A DNA stretch of 26,591 bases from Bacteroidia bacterium (GTDB lineage Bacteria; Bacteroidota; Bacteroidia; Bacteroidales; VadinHA17). Both the position numbers and the translations under genes were made by a program. This document shows positions 15,309-23,161 of the stretch, piece by piece (position 1 is the first letter of the stretch; each line of letters opens with the position of its first letter). The stretch spans positions 1 through 26,591 of the forward strand of contig JAPLEC010000441.1 of the NCBI GenBank assembly GCA_026391515.1, in the 5' to 3' direction. The notes beneath the pieces were generated by a model. That model was not told the origin of the DNA, did no database searches, and saw only the letters and a list, made by a program, of their open reading frames with translations.

Positions 15309-16517
15309 TTATCTGATCATTGAAACAATTTTGTCGAGAATATCCCTGGCAGCTTCTTCTTTTGTTTTCAACTCAAATTTATCAATATTATTGTACTTAT
15401 CAATTATAGTGATCCTGTTAGTATCGTACTCAAAACCGGCTCCCGGCTCTTTCAATGAATTTAACACTATAAAATCGAGATTCTTCCTTTTCAGCTTGCT
15501 GGTTGCATTTTTTATATCATCCCCGGTCTCAAGAGCAAAGCCAGCCAGTATCTGCTTTGTTCTTTTAAGTTTTCCCATCTCTTCAGCAATATCAATAGTT
15601 TGCTTAAGCCTTATTGAAAGAGCTTTACCGGTTTTTTTGATTTTTCCTTTTTCAACTTTAACCGGTGTATAATCAGCTACAGCAGCAGATAATATGGCGA
15701 TATCAGATTTTGGGAATTTTGAGATACATTCTGTTGCCATTGATTCTGCTGTTGTGACCTTTGTCACTCTTATTGAATTGTTTTTTGGGAGAATATTGAC
15801 CGGACCAAGAACAAGATCGAACTCTGCGCCATACTCTGCAGCAGCATCGGCAAGAGCAATTCCCATTTTACCGGAAGAATAGTTACTGATAAAACGGACA
15901 GGATCAAGAGGCTCACGTGTAGGGCCCGCATTGATCAATACCTGTTTACCTTTCAGAGGTTTATTGATTTTTTTTTTTGTAAAAAAGCTTTTTATCTCTT
16001 TTACTATTTCTTCAGGTTCAACCATCCTCCCTTTTCCTATGAGTCCGCTTGCCAGATCGCCGCTTGCCGGTTCAAGAATTGTATTTCCGAAAGCTTTAAG
16101 CGTTTCAATATTAATTACAGTGGAAGGATGATTAAGCATATCCGTGTCCATTGATGGTGCAATAAATACCGGACAACGTACTGACAGATATGTCGTCAGA
16201 AGAAGATTATCAGCAATTCCGTTTGCCATTTTGCCAATTGAATTGGCAGTAGCTGGTGCTATAAGAAAGAGGTCGGCCCATAAGCCGAGATCTATATGAC
16301 TGTTCCAGTCACCATTTTCAGGATTAAAGAATTCTGTAAGAACAGCATTTTTTGACAAGGTGGCAAGAGTAAGAGGGGTTATAAATTCTTTTGCGTGACT
16401 TGTCATTATGACTTTCACGTCAGCACCCTCCCTGACGAGCAACCGGATTACAGTTGCAGTTTTGTAAGCTGCAATACCTCCGGTTACGCCAATCAGTATG
16501 TTCTTGCCTTTCAGCAT
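15309..16517 (-). CDS. coaBC: Bifunctional phosphopantothenoylcysteine decarboxylase / phosphopantothenate-cysteine ligase
   Basis: This enzyme does two steps of coenzyme A synthesis: joining cysteine to 4'-phosphopantothenate (CoaB) and decarboxylating the product with FMN (CoaC). The N-terminal CoaC flavoprotein has GKNILIGVTGGIAAYKTATV, IAPATANSIGKMANGIADNLL and the active-site loop APSMDTDMLNHPS. From about residue 185 the CoaB domain shows VLINAGPTREPLDPVRFISN followed by YSSGKMG, then KSDIAILSAAVADYTP, the KIKK loop and ILAGFALETGD. The 402-residue length is standard. It starts two bases before the rpoZ stop codon on the operon strand, so the two are tightly coupled. Confidence 0.97.
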   Translation of the reverse strand: MLKGKNILIGVTGGIAAYKTATVIRLLVREGADVKVIMTSHAKEFITPLTLATLSKNAVLTEFFNPENGDWNSHIDLGLWADLFLIAPATANSIGKMANGIADNLLLTTYLSVRCPVFIAPSMDTDMLNHPSTVINIETLKAFGNTILEPASGDLASGLIGKGRMVEPEEIVKEIKSFFTKKKINKPLKGKQVLINAGPTREPLDPVRFISNYSSGKMGIALADAAAEYGAEFDLVLGPVNILPKNNSIRVTKVTTAESMATECISKFPKSDIAILSAAVADYTPVKVEKGKIKKTGKALSIRLKQTIDIAEEMGKLKRTKQILAGFALETGDDIKNATSKLKRKNLDFIVLNSLKEPGAGFEYDTNRITIIDKYNNIDKFELKTKEEAARDILDKIVSMIR

Positions 16518-16519
16518 TT

Positions 16520-16855
16520 TTATTGTTTTGGCCTGACCGGTTTCTCAGGATTTCTGTGAAATATTTTTCCTTCCTCAAGTTCCTGTAATGCAATGAGTGT
16601 AGGCTTCGGAAGCCTTTCATAGAACTTCGAGATTTCAATCTGTTCGCGATTCTCAAATACCTCTTCCAGGTTATCGCTGTATGAAGCAAATTCCTCCAGT
16701 TTTTTATTGAGTTCCTGTTTCATTTCAACTGCAATCTGGTTTGATCTCCTTGATACAATAATTACTGTTTCATAAATATTTCCTGTATCACTGGTCATCA
16801 GGTCTATATTACGTGTAATGGTTGTTACCGGAGCATTCGATTTTCTGTAATCCAT
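16520..16855 (-). CDS. rpoZ: RNA polymerase omega subunit, Bacteroidota type
   Basis: The 111-residue protein begins MDYRKSNAPVTTITRNIDLM and carries GNIYETVIIVSRRSNQIAVEMKQELNKKLEEF. This corresponds to the RpoZ helix region (…N RFELV…A.RRARQI…). A Bacteroidota-specific tail follows with ENREQIEISKFYERLPKPTL and EGKIFHRNPE. Omega helps assemble and stabilise RNA polymerase and can take part in ppGpp response. The family match is from memory of annotated Bacteroidota homologues, which share almost the same tail. It lies seven bases downstream of bamD and two bases upstream of coaBC. Confidence 0.88.
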   Translation of the reverse strand: MDYRKSNAPVTTITRNIDLMTSDTGNIYETVIIVSRRSNQIAVEMKQELNKKLEEFASYSDNLEEVFENREQIEISKFYERLPKPTLIALQELEEGKIFHRNPEKPVRPKQ

Positions 16856-16862
16856 AATTTAA

Positions 16863-17687
16863 TTATTGAGTAGTTTCAGATTGAGTACTAATATTAGTAT
16901 CCATCTTTAGAAATTTAACAGTTTCCTGGTATATTTTTTTAACATCTTTGGAATAGCGGCTTGTCGGAAATTCTTCCATAAATGAGTAATAATCGTCAAG
17001 AGTTGCCTGATATCTCTCCTTTTGTTTGTCTGCGAAACTGTTTTCAGCATAAAGCAAAAGTGAATTAAGTCTCAGGTACAACATTTCTTCCCTGTATTTT
17101 GTCTCCGCATATTCTTTAAGACTATTGGTAAGTGCAACAACGGCTGCTTTATATTCATTCATATCATAATAAAGCTTCGCACTCAAATATGATTTCTCCA
17201 CCAACTTTTCAATAAGTTCATTTGAAAGCTTTTTAGCCTCATCAACTCTTGAGCTGTTGGGGTAGCGGTTAATAAAAAGATTAAAGCCTTCAATTGCATT
17301 TTTTGTATCTTCCTGATCAAGTTCTGCACGTGGTGAAATTTTATAATCACATAATGCGGACATATAAGTTGCTTCCTCGGCATATTTACCGTAGGCATAT
17401 TGTTCCATGTACGACTTAAAATAGCTTCCTGCGATATCGTATTGTTTCATGGCTGAATAGCTTTGTGCAATCATCCAGATAATATCTTCGGCCTCATCAG
17501 TAGCTCTGAATCTTGGTAAGATCTGTTCAAATAATTCTGTTGATTTTATATATTTCCCTGTTTCAAAGTACTCTTTGGCTCTGGTTTTCTTAAGGTCGTA
17601 ATCAGTACTTTTAAGGAGCTTCTCATACCCGTTGCATGAGCTTAACAACACTAAAGTTATCAGAACTATGAATATATCTCTCCTCAT
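16863..17687 (-). CDS. bamD: Outer-membrane assembly lipoprotein BamD
   Basis: A lipoprotein signal (MRRDIFIVLITLVLLSSCNG) has the lipid-bearing cysteine at residue 18. About five TPR-like repeats follow: RAKEYFETGKYIKSTELFEQ, MIAQSYSAMKQYDIAGSYFKSY, DTKNAIEGFNLFINRYPNSS, AKLYYDMNEYKAAVVALTNS and YQATLDDYYSFMEEFPTSRYSKDV. This is the BamD/YfiO layout: an outer-membrane-anchored partner of BamA that helps fold and insert barrel proteins, for example the Omp85-like protein at 9679. The 274-residue length is usual. It is the first gene of the five-gene operon, with a TAATTTTG box 16 bases before its ATG. Confidence 0.93.
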   Translation of the reverse strand: MRRDIFIVLITLVLLSSCNGYEKLLKSTDYDLKKTRAKEYFETGKYIKSTELFEQILPRFRATDEAEDIIWMIAQSYSAMKQYDIAGSYFKSYMEQYAYGKYAEEATYMSALCDYKISPRAELDQEDTKNAIEGFNLFINRYPNSSRVDEAKKLSNELIEKLVEKSYLSAKLYYDMNEYKAAVVALTNSLKEYAETKYREEMLYLRLNSLLLYAENSFADKQKERYQATLDDYYSFMEEFPTSRYSKDVKKIYQETVKFLKMDTNISTQSETTQ

Positions 17688-17703
17688 AAAAAAAATTGTT
17701 GCG

Positions 17704-17711
17704 CAAAATTA
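17704..17711 (-). promoter_or_regulatory. Candidate -7 box for the bamD operon
   Basis: The minus strand reads TAATTTTG, an exact TAnnTTTG box, 16 bases before the bamD ATG. No clear -33 box is seen at the normal distance. The position fits, but AT-rich DNA yields such boxes easily. Confidence 0.38.
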
Positions 17712-17827
17712 CAATTTATTTTTCATTTCAGAGATAAAAACGCAAATTTTATAAAATTATTCTCTTCTTGACCATATTGAATAAAATGAGTGTCGGGAAC
17801 CAATAATAATTTTGATAGAGATTCCTC

Positions 17828-17845
17828 GTCCGCCAGTTGGCGGAC
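17828..17845. repeat. GTCCGCCA-gt-TGGCGGAC palindrome
   Basis: A perfect 18-base palindrome with a two-base centre lies in the 330-base spacer 17688-18017, inside a longer unit running from ATTCCTCG to CTCGGAATGACAGAG. The core TCCGCC…GGCGGA recurs at 24505-24520 and 24597-24612. The rest of the spacer is AT-rich leader DNA for the two divergent neighbours; I see no gene. Confidence 0.8.
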
Positions 17846-17982
17846 TCGGAATGACAGAGTAATGTATGTTACATGGGTGGAACAGAGGCGATTTGTTCAT
17901 TTACCACATTGTCCATAATTGCCGATATTCATTTTAAAATAAATTAGGTATAAATAGGTATTACGATAAATATGCTAATCTT

Positions 17983-17990
17983 TACTTTTG
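17983..17990 (+). promoter_or_regulatory. Candidate -7 box for the oxoamine synthase gene
   Basis: TACTTTTG is an exact TAnnTTTG box 27 bases before the ATG at 18018. No good -33 TTG/TTTG is seen at 17-23 bases upstream. Confidence 0.4.
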
Positions 17991-18017
17991 TGAAAATTTA
18001 TAAAAACAGAAATTACT

Positions 18018-19262
18018 ATGGATATTTTTGACAAAATCAAATCGACAAAAGGTTCGTTAGGACAGTATTCAGAAATAGCTGACGGCTATTTTATGTTCCC
18101 GAAGCTTGAAGGAGAGATCGCTCCAAGAATGAAATTCAGAGGTAAAGAGGTACTTACCTGGAGTTTAAATAATTACCTGGGGCTTGCAAATAATCCTGAG
18201 GTGAAAAAAGCAGATGCAGAAGCAACAGCAAAATATGGTCTCGCATATCCGATGGGTGCAAGGATGATGTCGGGACATACAACCACTCATGAAAAATTCG
18301 AAAAGTTGGCTGCTGATTTTGTTAAAAAAGAGTCGGCATATCTTCTGAATTACGGGTACCAGGGGATGGTCTCAATTATTGATGCTCTGGTTGACAGACA
18401 CGATGTTATCGTGTATGATTCTGAATCGCATGCCTGCATAATGGATGGATTAAGGCTGCATTTCGGAAAAAGATTTGTCTTCCATCATAATGATATTGAA
18501 AACTGCGAAAAGCAGCTCCAGCATGCAACTAAGAATGTCGAAAAGTCTGGCGGAGGGATCCTCGTAATTACCGAAGGTGTTTTCGGGATGGCCGGAGATC
18601 TTGGCAAACTTGATAAAATTGCAGCTTTAAAAAAGAAATATAATTTCCGTTTTCTTGTCGATGATGCTCATGGTTTCGGAACAATGGGAGCTACCGGCGC
18701 AGGCACAGGCGAACATTTTGGTGTCCAGGACCAGATCGATGTCTACTTTGCAACATTTGCAAAGTCGATGGCCGGAATCGGTGCTTTTGTTGCGAGCACC
18801 AAGGAAGTTGTAACTTATCTGCGCTTCAATCTGAGGTCGCAGATATATGCAAAATCACTACCAATGGCTATGACTATAGGAGCTATAAAAAGACTTGAAT
18901 TAATTCAGCAACATCCTGAGTATAAAGAGAATCTCTGGAAAATAGTTAATGCTCTTCAGAAAGGATTAAGGGATGCAGGTCTTAATCTCGGAAATACCGA
19001 ATCACCTGTAACTCCTGTATTTTTCAAATGTCAGCTTGAACAAGTTCTTCAGCTTATTTATGATCTCAGGGAAAACCACGGCATTTTCTGCTCGGTGGTA
19101 ATCTATCCGGTCGTCCCGCGGGATGTTGTGATGCTTCGCCTTATACCCACAGCATCTCATTCTCTTGAAGATGTGGAATACACTGTAAAAACTTTCAAAG
19201 AGATTAAGAGGAAGCTTGACAATGATGAATACCCTCACGTAATGGCTGATTTTTCGAAATAG
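18018..19262 (+). CDS. Alpha-oxoamine synthase, serine palmitoyltransferase-like
   Basis: This is a PLP enzyme that condenses an amino acid with an acyl-CoA and releases CO2. The motifs are those of the alpha-oxoamine synthases: WSLNNYLGLANNPEV, GARMMSGHTTTHEKFEK, YDSESHACIMDG with the PLP-stacking histidine, VITEGVFGMAGD, LVDDAHGFGTMG, and FATFAKSMAGIGAF with Lys249 as the likely PLP lysine. The C-terminal domain includes FCSVVIYPVVPRDVVMLRLIP. The Bacteroidota-type start (MDIFDKIKSTKGSLGQYSEI) and 414-residue length match proteins usually annotated as serine palmitoyltransferase, the first step of sphingolipid synthesis. Close relatives make aminoketobutyrate or aminooxononanoate, so the substrate is an inference. 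A terminator follows directly and no partner gene is attached. Confidence 0.87.
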   Translation: MDIFDKIKSTKGSLGQYSEIADGYFMFPKLEGEIAPRMKFRGKEVLTWSLNNYLGLANNPEVKKADAEATAKYGLAYPMGARMMSGHTTTHEKFEKLAADFVKKESAYLLNYGYQGMVSIIDALVDRHDVIVYDSESHACIMDGLRLHFGKRFVFHHNDIENCEKQLQHATKNVEKSGGGILVITEGVFGMAGDLGKLDKIAALKKKYNFRFLVDDAHGFGTMGATGAGTGEHFGVQDQIDVYFATFAKSMAGIGAFVASTKEVVTYLRFNLRSQIYAKSLPMAMTIGAIKRLELIQQHPEYKENLWKIVNALQKGLRDAGLNLGNTESPVTPVFFKCQLEQVLQLIYDLRENHGIFCSVVIYPVVPRDVVMLRLIPTASHSLEDVEYTVKTFKEIKRKLDNDEYPHVMADFSK

Positions 19263-19296
19263 GAATCGAATAAATTGCACTAATTTTTTTTTGAAG

Positions 19297-19328
19297 AGGC
19301 AGGACAGCAAACCTGCCTTTTTATTTTT
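19297..19328 (+). terminator. Factor-independent terminator after the oxoamine synthase
   Basis: AGGCAGG (19297-19303) and CCTGCCT (19312-19318) form a perfect 7-base stem with an 8-base loop, followed by TTTTATTTTT. It lies 35 bases after the stop codon at 19262. Confidence 0.88.
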
Positions 19329-19421
19329 CGTTTTCAATTTCGAACAAAATCCTTCATCATTCGTTTTATACCTGAACAGATGCAGAAAACTAACTGAAAC
19401 AAGCCTGATAATTCCCCAGAA

Positions 19422-20072
19422 ATGACTGATAACCGGAAGAATCTTTTAAAGGGTTATAACCTTTTGTTATATTTTGCAGGAAGCATGATAATGAATGAGC
19501 CTGCAGAAGAGTGTGTAATTGACTTTTGGGCAAATGGCACATTAAAAAAGCTTCCTGTCTCGAGTTTAAATCCACGGTTTGTAAAAGCTGCAGCGCTCTT
19601 AAGAGACTCATGTGCTGACAGAACCTTATGCAAAAAAATGCTGATTGAAGATTATTCCAGGCTTTTTTCTGAAGGAGGTTCTTTACTGGCTCCTGCATAT
19701 GCTTCACTCTACAGGAAGCCAGAGAACGATGGAATGATGTCTTCTGAAGAAATCAGCGAATTCTATAATGCGTACGGATGGGAATCGAAGTGGCGTGATA
19801 AAATTTATAACGATCATCTTGGCATTGAACTGCTTTTTCTTACGCGGATGGTTGATAATTACCTGGCCCTGGATGATGATCCGTGCTGCTGTGAAATGCG
19901 AAAAGAAATCTGCCGTTTTATCGAACAGCATATTTTGTCGTGGATTCCGGAATGGAATGAAAAGATCCTAAAACATGCTGATACTCTTTGTTACAAAGGT
20001 ATCGGAACATTAATATATGCTTGTGTTGAAGATCTGTATGGTATTTTCTCCTATCGTAACAGACCGTTGTAA
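19422..20072 (+). CDS. TorD/DmsD-like molybdoenzyme maturation chaperone
   Basis: The 216-residue, all-helical protein has no signal peptide and reads as a member of the TorD/DmsD/NarJ-type chaperones (Nitrate_red_del family). The conserved pieces are DYSRLFSEGG..LAPAYASLY (family D-Y-x-R-L-F … P-P-Y-x-S), the following E.SEFYNAYG helix, and YNDHLGIELLFLTRMV, which matches the E-P-x-D-H-x-x-x-E-L-x-F-L core. Such proteins bind the twin-arginine leader of a molybdopterin oxidoreductase and help insert the cofactor before export. No molybdoenzyme gene is visible here, so its client must be elsewhere. The nearest Tat leader in the window is on the DUF362 protein at 23244-24410. Its 3' end overlaps the convergent neighbour by 22 bases. 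The CDCCCE-type cysteine cluster (DDDPCCCEM) is unusual and could bind metal. Confidence 0.77.
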   Translation: MTDNRKNLLKGYNLLLYFAGSMIMNEPAEECVIDFWANGTLKKLPVSSLNPRFVKAAALLRDSCADRTLCKKMLIEDYSRLFSEGGSLLAPAYASLYRKPENDGMMSSEEISEFYNAYGWESKWRDKIYNDHLGIELLFLTRMVDNYLALDDDPCCCEMRKEICRFIEQHILSWIPEWNEKILKHADTLCYKGIGTLIYACVEDLYGIFSYRNRPL

Positions 20073-20734
20073 TATTTAATCAGGTCAGTCATCTGGTAAG
20101 GATTATCAATCTTCACCTGGTTCTTTCTGATGTACTGTTTCAGTTCTTCCTTTTTATCAGGTAAGGCAGCAAACAGGTGCTTTTTATCAGTAACAGCATA
20201 CATCGAATTACTCTTGCGGATCCATATAACCGATTTCTCTTCAATGACTACTTCTTTATTCTTTTCCATCCTGTAAACATCATTGCCCAATCGTAAATTA
20301 TTAATGTACGTAGAAGAAGAAACTTCCGTAGTACCTCCGTAAGCAGCAGGCCGTGAAGGCTTTTTAAGATCCCCTGCATGCTGGTAAAACAAAGAAGAAG
20401 GACCACTGACAAGAACTTCATAAAATGCTTTCCCCATCGGAACAAACTTTACCTCCTGAATGTAAACTGTATCAATAGCATCAGTGTTAACAATATCGTA
20501 AATTCTGTTCTTCTGCTTAAATACCATTTTTTCAGTTAAAACATTGTAATTCAGGTTCAATATAATTTTTTCACCAGTCTTCATTTTTACAACACCGACT
20601 GAAAATTCAGGAAAAACAAATTGAGCGGGATTACTAACTGTATCCAGCTGAGCCTGAAGGTTTAAAGCAATAATAAGCAACATCAAGATCAGAACAACCC
20701 GGAACACTTTATAGTATAATGATTTTGATCTCAT
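20051..20734 (-). CDS. Secreted protein of unknown function
   Basis: The signal peptide is clear (YKVFRVVLILMLLIIALNLQAQ, cleavage after AQ) and leaves about 200 mature residues. The mature part starts with a beta-rich half (FVFPEFSVGVVKMKTGEKI, LNYNVLTEKMVFKQ, IDTVYIQEVKFVPMGKAFYE). A lysine-rich C-terminal half ends in KKEELKQYIRKNQVKIDNPY and DLIKYYNGLL. The first half recalls small Bacteroidota proteins in which a surface strand pair carries 'MVFKQ…DTVYI', but I cannot name the family. I used the ATG at 20734; another at 20749 adds five residues. It is probably the last gene of the minus-strand run after the AHSA1 protein, and converges on the TorD-like gene with a 22-base overlap (20051-20072). 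Confidence 0.75.
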   Translation of the reverse strand: MRSKSLYYKVFRVVLILMLLIIALNLQAQLDTVSNPAQFVFPEFSVGVVKMKTGEKIILNLNYNVLTEKMVFKQKNRIYDIVNTDAIDTVYIQEVKFVPMGKAFYEVLVSGPSSLFYQHAGDLKKPSRPAAYGGTTEVSSSTYINNLRLGNDVYRMEKNKEVVIEEKSVIWIRKSNSMYAVTDKKHLFAALPDKKEELKQYIRKNQVKIDNPYQMTDLIKYYNGLLR

Positions 20735-20826
20735 AATAAATAAAAACATAAAGTTCGGTGTAATTAGTTACTTCCGCAAGTTTATTTGGAAACGGTTAAC
20801 ATTTTTTAATAATTATTCTGTCTTAA

Positions 20827-21213
20827 TCAGAAGTTAGGGTTGAAGAAATTAATTATTGCACCAATATAATATTCCCTCCATCCTTCTGCTATATCAGCAA
20901 AATCTTTATCGGGAATATTTGTATGCTCGACTGTCACCTGCGAATCTTCCCGGTCAGGTTGAATAGTAATAGTAACTATCGATTTCTCAGATTGCTCTCC
21001 AAAATACCACTCCTGAACAACTTTCTTATCCTTAATGAATTCCAGGTTCTTTCCTGTAATATCATCATCCCATAATGAGAATTCACTGTCTGTCTCTTCA
21101 GTCATTTTTGCCGGGTAACCTGACCATAATTCAATTGTATACGGGTTTGTAAGAGCTGAATAAACATCTGATGGCTCAGCATTTATCTTAAATGTTTTTT
21201 TAAAAGTTTTCAT
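20827..21213 (-). CDS. SRPBCC/AHSA1-type START-like domain protein
   Basis: The 128-residue single-domain protein has no signal peptide. It opens FKKTFKINAEPSDVYSALTNPYTIELWSGYPA, the first strand and helices of the AHSA1/SRPBCC fold. It continues through SLWDDDITGKNLEFIKDKKVVQEWYFGE and SIVTITIQPDREDSQVTVEHTNIP, and ends in the long C-terminal helix with EGWREYYIGAIINFF. This is the usual order of that fold, which binds a hydrophobic ligand; eukaryotic Aha1 uses it to activate Hsp90, but bacterial members have varied or unknown roles. It follows thioredoxin reductase with a 75-base spacer that holds repeat element D. Confidence 0.85.
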   Translation of the reverse strand: MKTFKKTFKINAEPSDVYSALTNPYTIELWSGYPAKMTEETDSEFSLWDDDITGKNLEFIKDKKVVQEWYFGEQSEKSIVTITIQPDREDSQVTVEHTNIPDKDFADIAEGWREYYIGAIINFFNPNF

Positions 21214-21230
21214 ATACCAGACTATTTTCC

Positions 21231-21271
21231 CCTTTGTGTTCTTTGAGTGGTGCGCACTAAGAGTACGAAGG
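21231..21271. repeat. Short imperfect hairpin CCTTTGTGTTCTT…AAGAGTACGAAGG (element D)
   Basis: The outer arms (21231-21243 and 21259-21271) pair at 10 of 13 positions, 11 counting a G-U pair. An inner AGTG/CACT pair (21246-21249 and 21255-21258) closes the tip. The CTTTGTG wording links it to element C; it may be a worn copy. It occupies the trxB-AHSA1 spacer. Confidence 0.6.
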
Positions 21272-21288
21272 AGTTTTATATTTCACAC

Positions 21289-22281
21289 TTATAATTTTGA
21301 TAAATATCGTTCCGCGTCTATTGCGGCCATACATCCTGAAGCAGCAGCTGTCACTGCCTGCCTGTAGTGCGGATCCTGCACATCACCTGCAGCAAATACT
21401 CCGGGAATGTTTGTCTTTGAAGTTCCGGGAGTTGTTATTATATATCCCACCTCATCTGTTACAAGGAATTTTTTAAAAACTTCAGAATTTGGCTCATGTC
21501 CGATTGCCAGGAAGAAACCATCAATTTTAATTTTGACAATTTCCTCCTGGGGTGTTCCTTTTTTCTTTACAAGCACTGCTCCTTCAACACCATTTTCACC
21601 ATAAAGATCAACTGCCTGATGTTCCCACAGAATTTCAATATTTGGTGTTTTCATCACTTTTTCCTGCATAGCTTTTGATGCCCGTAAAACATTTCTGCGG
21701 ACAATCAGGTATACTTTATTACACAATCCGGCAAGATATGTTGCCTCTTCTGCTGCAGTATCTCCGCCGCCAACTACTGCCACATCTTTTTTCTTATAAA
21801 AGAATCCATCACAGGTTGCACATGCAGAAACACCCATTCCCTCATATTTTTTTTCAGCCTCAAGGCCAAGATATCTGGCGGTTGCACCTGTAGCTATGAT
21901 AACAGCATCTGCCTCAACTATTTTATTCTCATCGAAAATAACTCTATGTTTAGTACCCGAAAAATTGACATCTGTTGCTATACCAAAACGTATATCGGTT
22001 CCGAATTTCTCTGCCTGTTTTTTGAAATCTTCCATCATCTCATGCCCTGTCACTCCATCAGGATAACCCGGGAAATTTTCCACATCAGTTGTGGTAGTGA
22101 GCTGCCCGCCCATCTGCAGTCCTGTATATAAAACAGGATTAAGGTTTGCTCTTGCAGCGTAAATTGCAGCAGTATACCCTGCGGGTCCGGATCCAATAAT
22201 CAGACACCTGACTTTCTCAGCAAGCTCATCTACAGGCTGTTTTTGGTTACTTGTTAAGTCCATAGGTTTGAATAGTTCCAT
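21289..22281 (-). CDS. trxB: Thioredoxin reductase
   Basis: This flavoenzyme reduces thioredoxin with NADPH in the cytoplasm. Residues 24-36 hold the FAD-binding VRCLIIGSGPAGYT. GGQLTTTTDVENFPGYPDGVTG follows. The redox-active pair is in ACATCDGFF (Cys154 and Cys157). The NADPH-binding site is VAVVGGGDTAAEEATYLA with the downstream VRRNVLRAS. The C-terminal FAD contact is GVFAAGDVQDPHYRQAVTAAASG. All parts of the low-molecular-weight bacterial type are present. The N-terminus from the ATG at 22281 is about 20 residues longer than usual (MELFKPMDLTSNQKQPVDEL); an ATG at 22263 would shorten it slightly. It is followed by the AHSA1 protein and preceded by the DUF6599-like gene, all on the minus strand. 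Confidence 0.96.
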   Translation of the reverse strand: MELFKPMDLTSNQKQPVDELAEKVRCLIIGSGPAGYTAAIYAARANLNPVLYTGLQMGGQLTTTTDVENFPGYPDGVTGHEMMEDFKKQAEKFGTDIRFGIATDVNFSGTKHRVIFDENKIVEADAVIIATGATARYLGLEAEKKYEGMGVSACATCDGFFYKKKDVAVVGGGDTAAEEATYLAGLCNKVYLIVRRNVLRASKAMQEKVMKTPNIEILWEHQAVDLYGENGVEGAVLVKKKGTPQEEIVKIKIDGFFLAIGHEPNSEVFKKFLVTDEVGYIITTPGTSKTNIPGVFAAGDVQDPHYRQAVTAAASGCMAAIDAERYLSKL

Positions 22282-22335
22282 AGAAATTTAATGACTTATT
22301 TATTTTATAAAATTATTTCAGTTTACCAGCTGGCA

Positions 22336-22365
22336 CAAATATGCTCATTTAATTGGCTATTTCAA
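22336..22365 (-). promoter_or_regulatory. Weak candidate promoter for trxB
   Basis: The minus strand reads CATATTTG (22336-22343), one base off TAnnTTTG, with TTG (22363-22365) 19 bases upstream. It overlaps the 3' end of the DUF6599-like gene and would allow separate control of trxB. Confidence 0.28.
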
Positions 22366-23155
22366 TAAGCAGTTGGTTCTCAGATAAAAGTCTGATAATT
22401 TCACCACCCAGCATCCTGACTCCATTAACACTTAAATCACATGTACCCCACCCATGAAGCTTTAAAAACTGCTGAAAATCTTCAGGTTTGCTGAATCTGA
22501 CAGAAAGCAATGATTTTTCTTTTGCCCTGATTATTAAGGTATAGTAACCGGTAATGTCCTTAAAATAATCTTCCCATTCTGTTGCACTATTCATCAAACC
22601 CAGGTTCCCTTTGGCCAGTATTGCATTATTCCTCAGATCATCAGGGTTGGCATCAGGTATAAAAGCTGACAGATCCACAGAAGGTTCAATTATTTTTTCT
22701 GCGAGTAACATCCCTATTTTCAGCGAGTTAACAGAATCGGCTTTATTTCCCGACTTATTGATTATACTTATATAATATGGCCCTTTGCATATCTGCATCT
22801 GGTAATGTGTCTGGCATGTAAACGGCGAAATCGGTGGAGAATTCAGACAACGATATTTCGAAACTGAATAAATACCAAAAGCTTCTTCAGGGCCGGTCAT
22901 TTTGAATACTTCGCATTTGTAATGGCCGTTCCCGAGATCAAGTTCCGTGATCACAGCATCCGAAATTCCATATTCCCTGTAAAGCTCTGCGCCTCCATCC
23001 ATATAACCAAAGAGAGATTCACCTGTGAAATGTCTGGCAGGCAGGAACTTCGCTTCAGGCAGATCTGTCTTATCAATTACAGGAAAATCTGCAGGTATCT
23101 GTGCCCGACAGGTCAGGTATGCAAATAAAAATATCAGAATAGGAAGCTTATTCAT
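22349..23155 (-). CDS. Secreted DUF6599-like protein
   Basis: A signal peptide (MNKLPILIFLFAYLTCRAQ) precedes IPADFPVIDKTDLPEAKFL. The most conserved region follows near residues 43-100: TGESLFGYMDGGAELYREYG, then ITELDLGNGHYKCEVFKMTGPEEAFGIYSVSKY. 'Y.(N/D)GGAE.Y..YGF…..Y….F.M..PE.AFGIYS' is, from memory, the mark of DUF6599, whose role is unknown. A later segment, YYTLIIRAKEKSLLSVRFSK, and the C-terminal GVRMLGGEIIRLLSENQLLIEI look like a beta domain. It lies after the Tat-exported DUF362 protein, separated by a repeat, so the two may form a secreted pair acting outside the inner membrane; that is an inference from order alone. Confidence 0.72.
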   Translation of the reverse strand: MNKLPILIFLFAYLTCRAQIPADFPVIDKTDLPEAKFLPARHFTGESLFGYMDGGAELYREYGISDAVITELDLGNGHYKCEVFKMTGPEEAFGIYSVSKYRCLNSPPISPFTCQTHYQMQICKGPYYISIINKSGNKADSVNSLKIGMLLAEKIIEPSVDLSAFIPDANPDDLRNNAILAKGNLGLMNSATEWEDYFKDITGYYTLIIRAKEKSLLSVRFSKPEDFQQFLKLHGWGTCDLSVNGVRMLGGEIIRLLSENQLLIEIAN

Positions 23156-23161
23156 ATGTTC

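Noticed and set aside
17688..18017. Possible small gene or RNA in the spacer before the oxoamine synthase
   Set aside because: Only a palindromic repeat and AT-rich leader DNA with -7-type boxes are seen; no conserved structure or frame could be supported.
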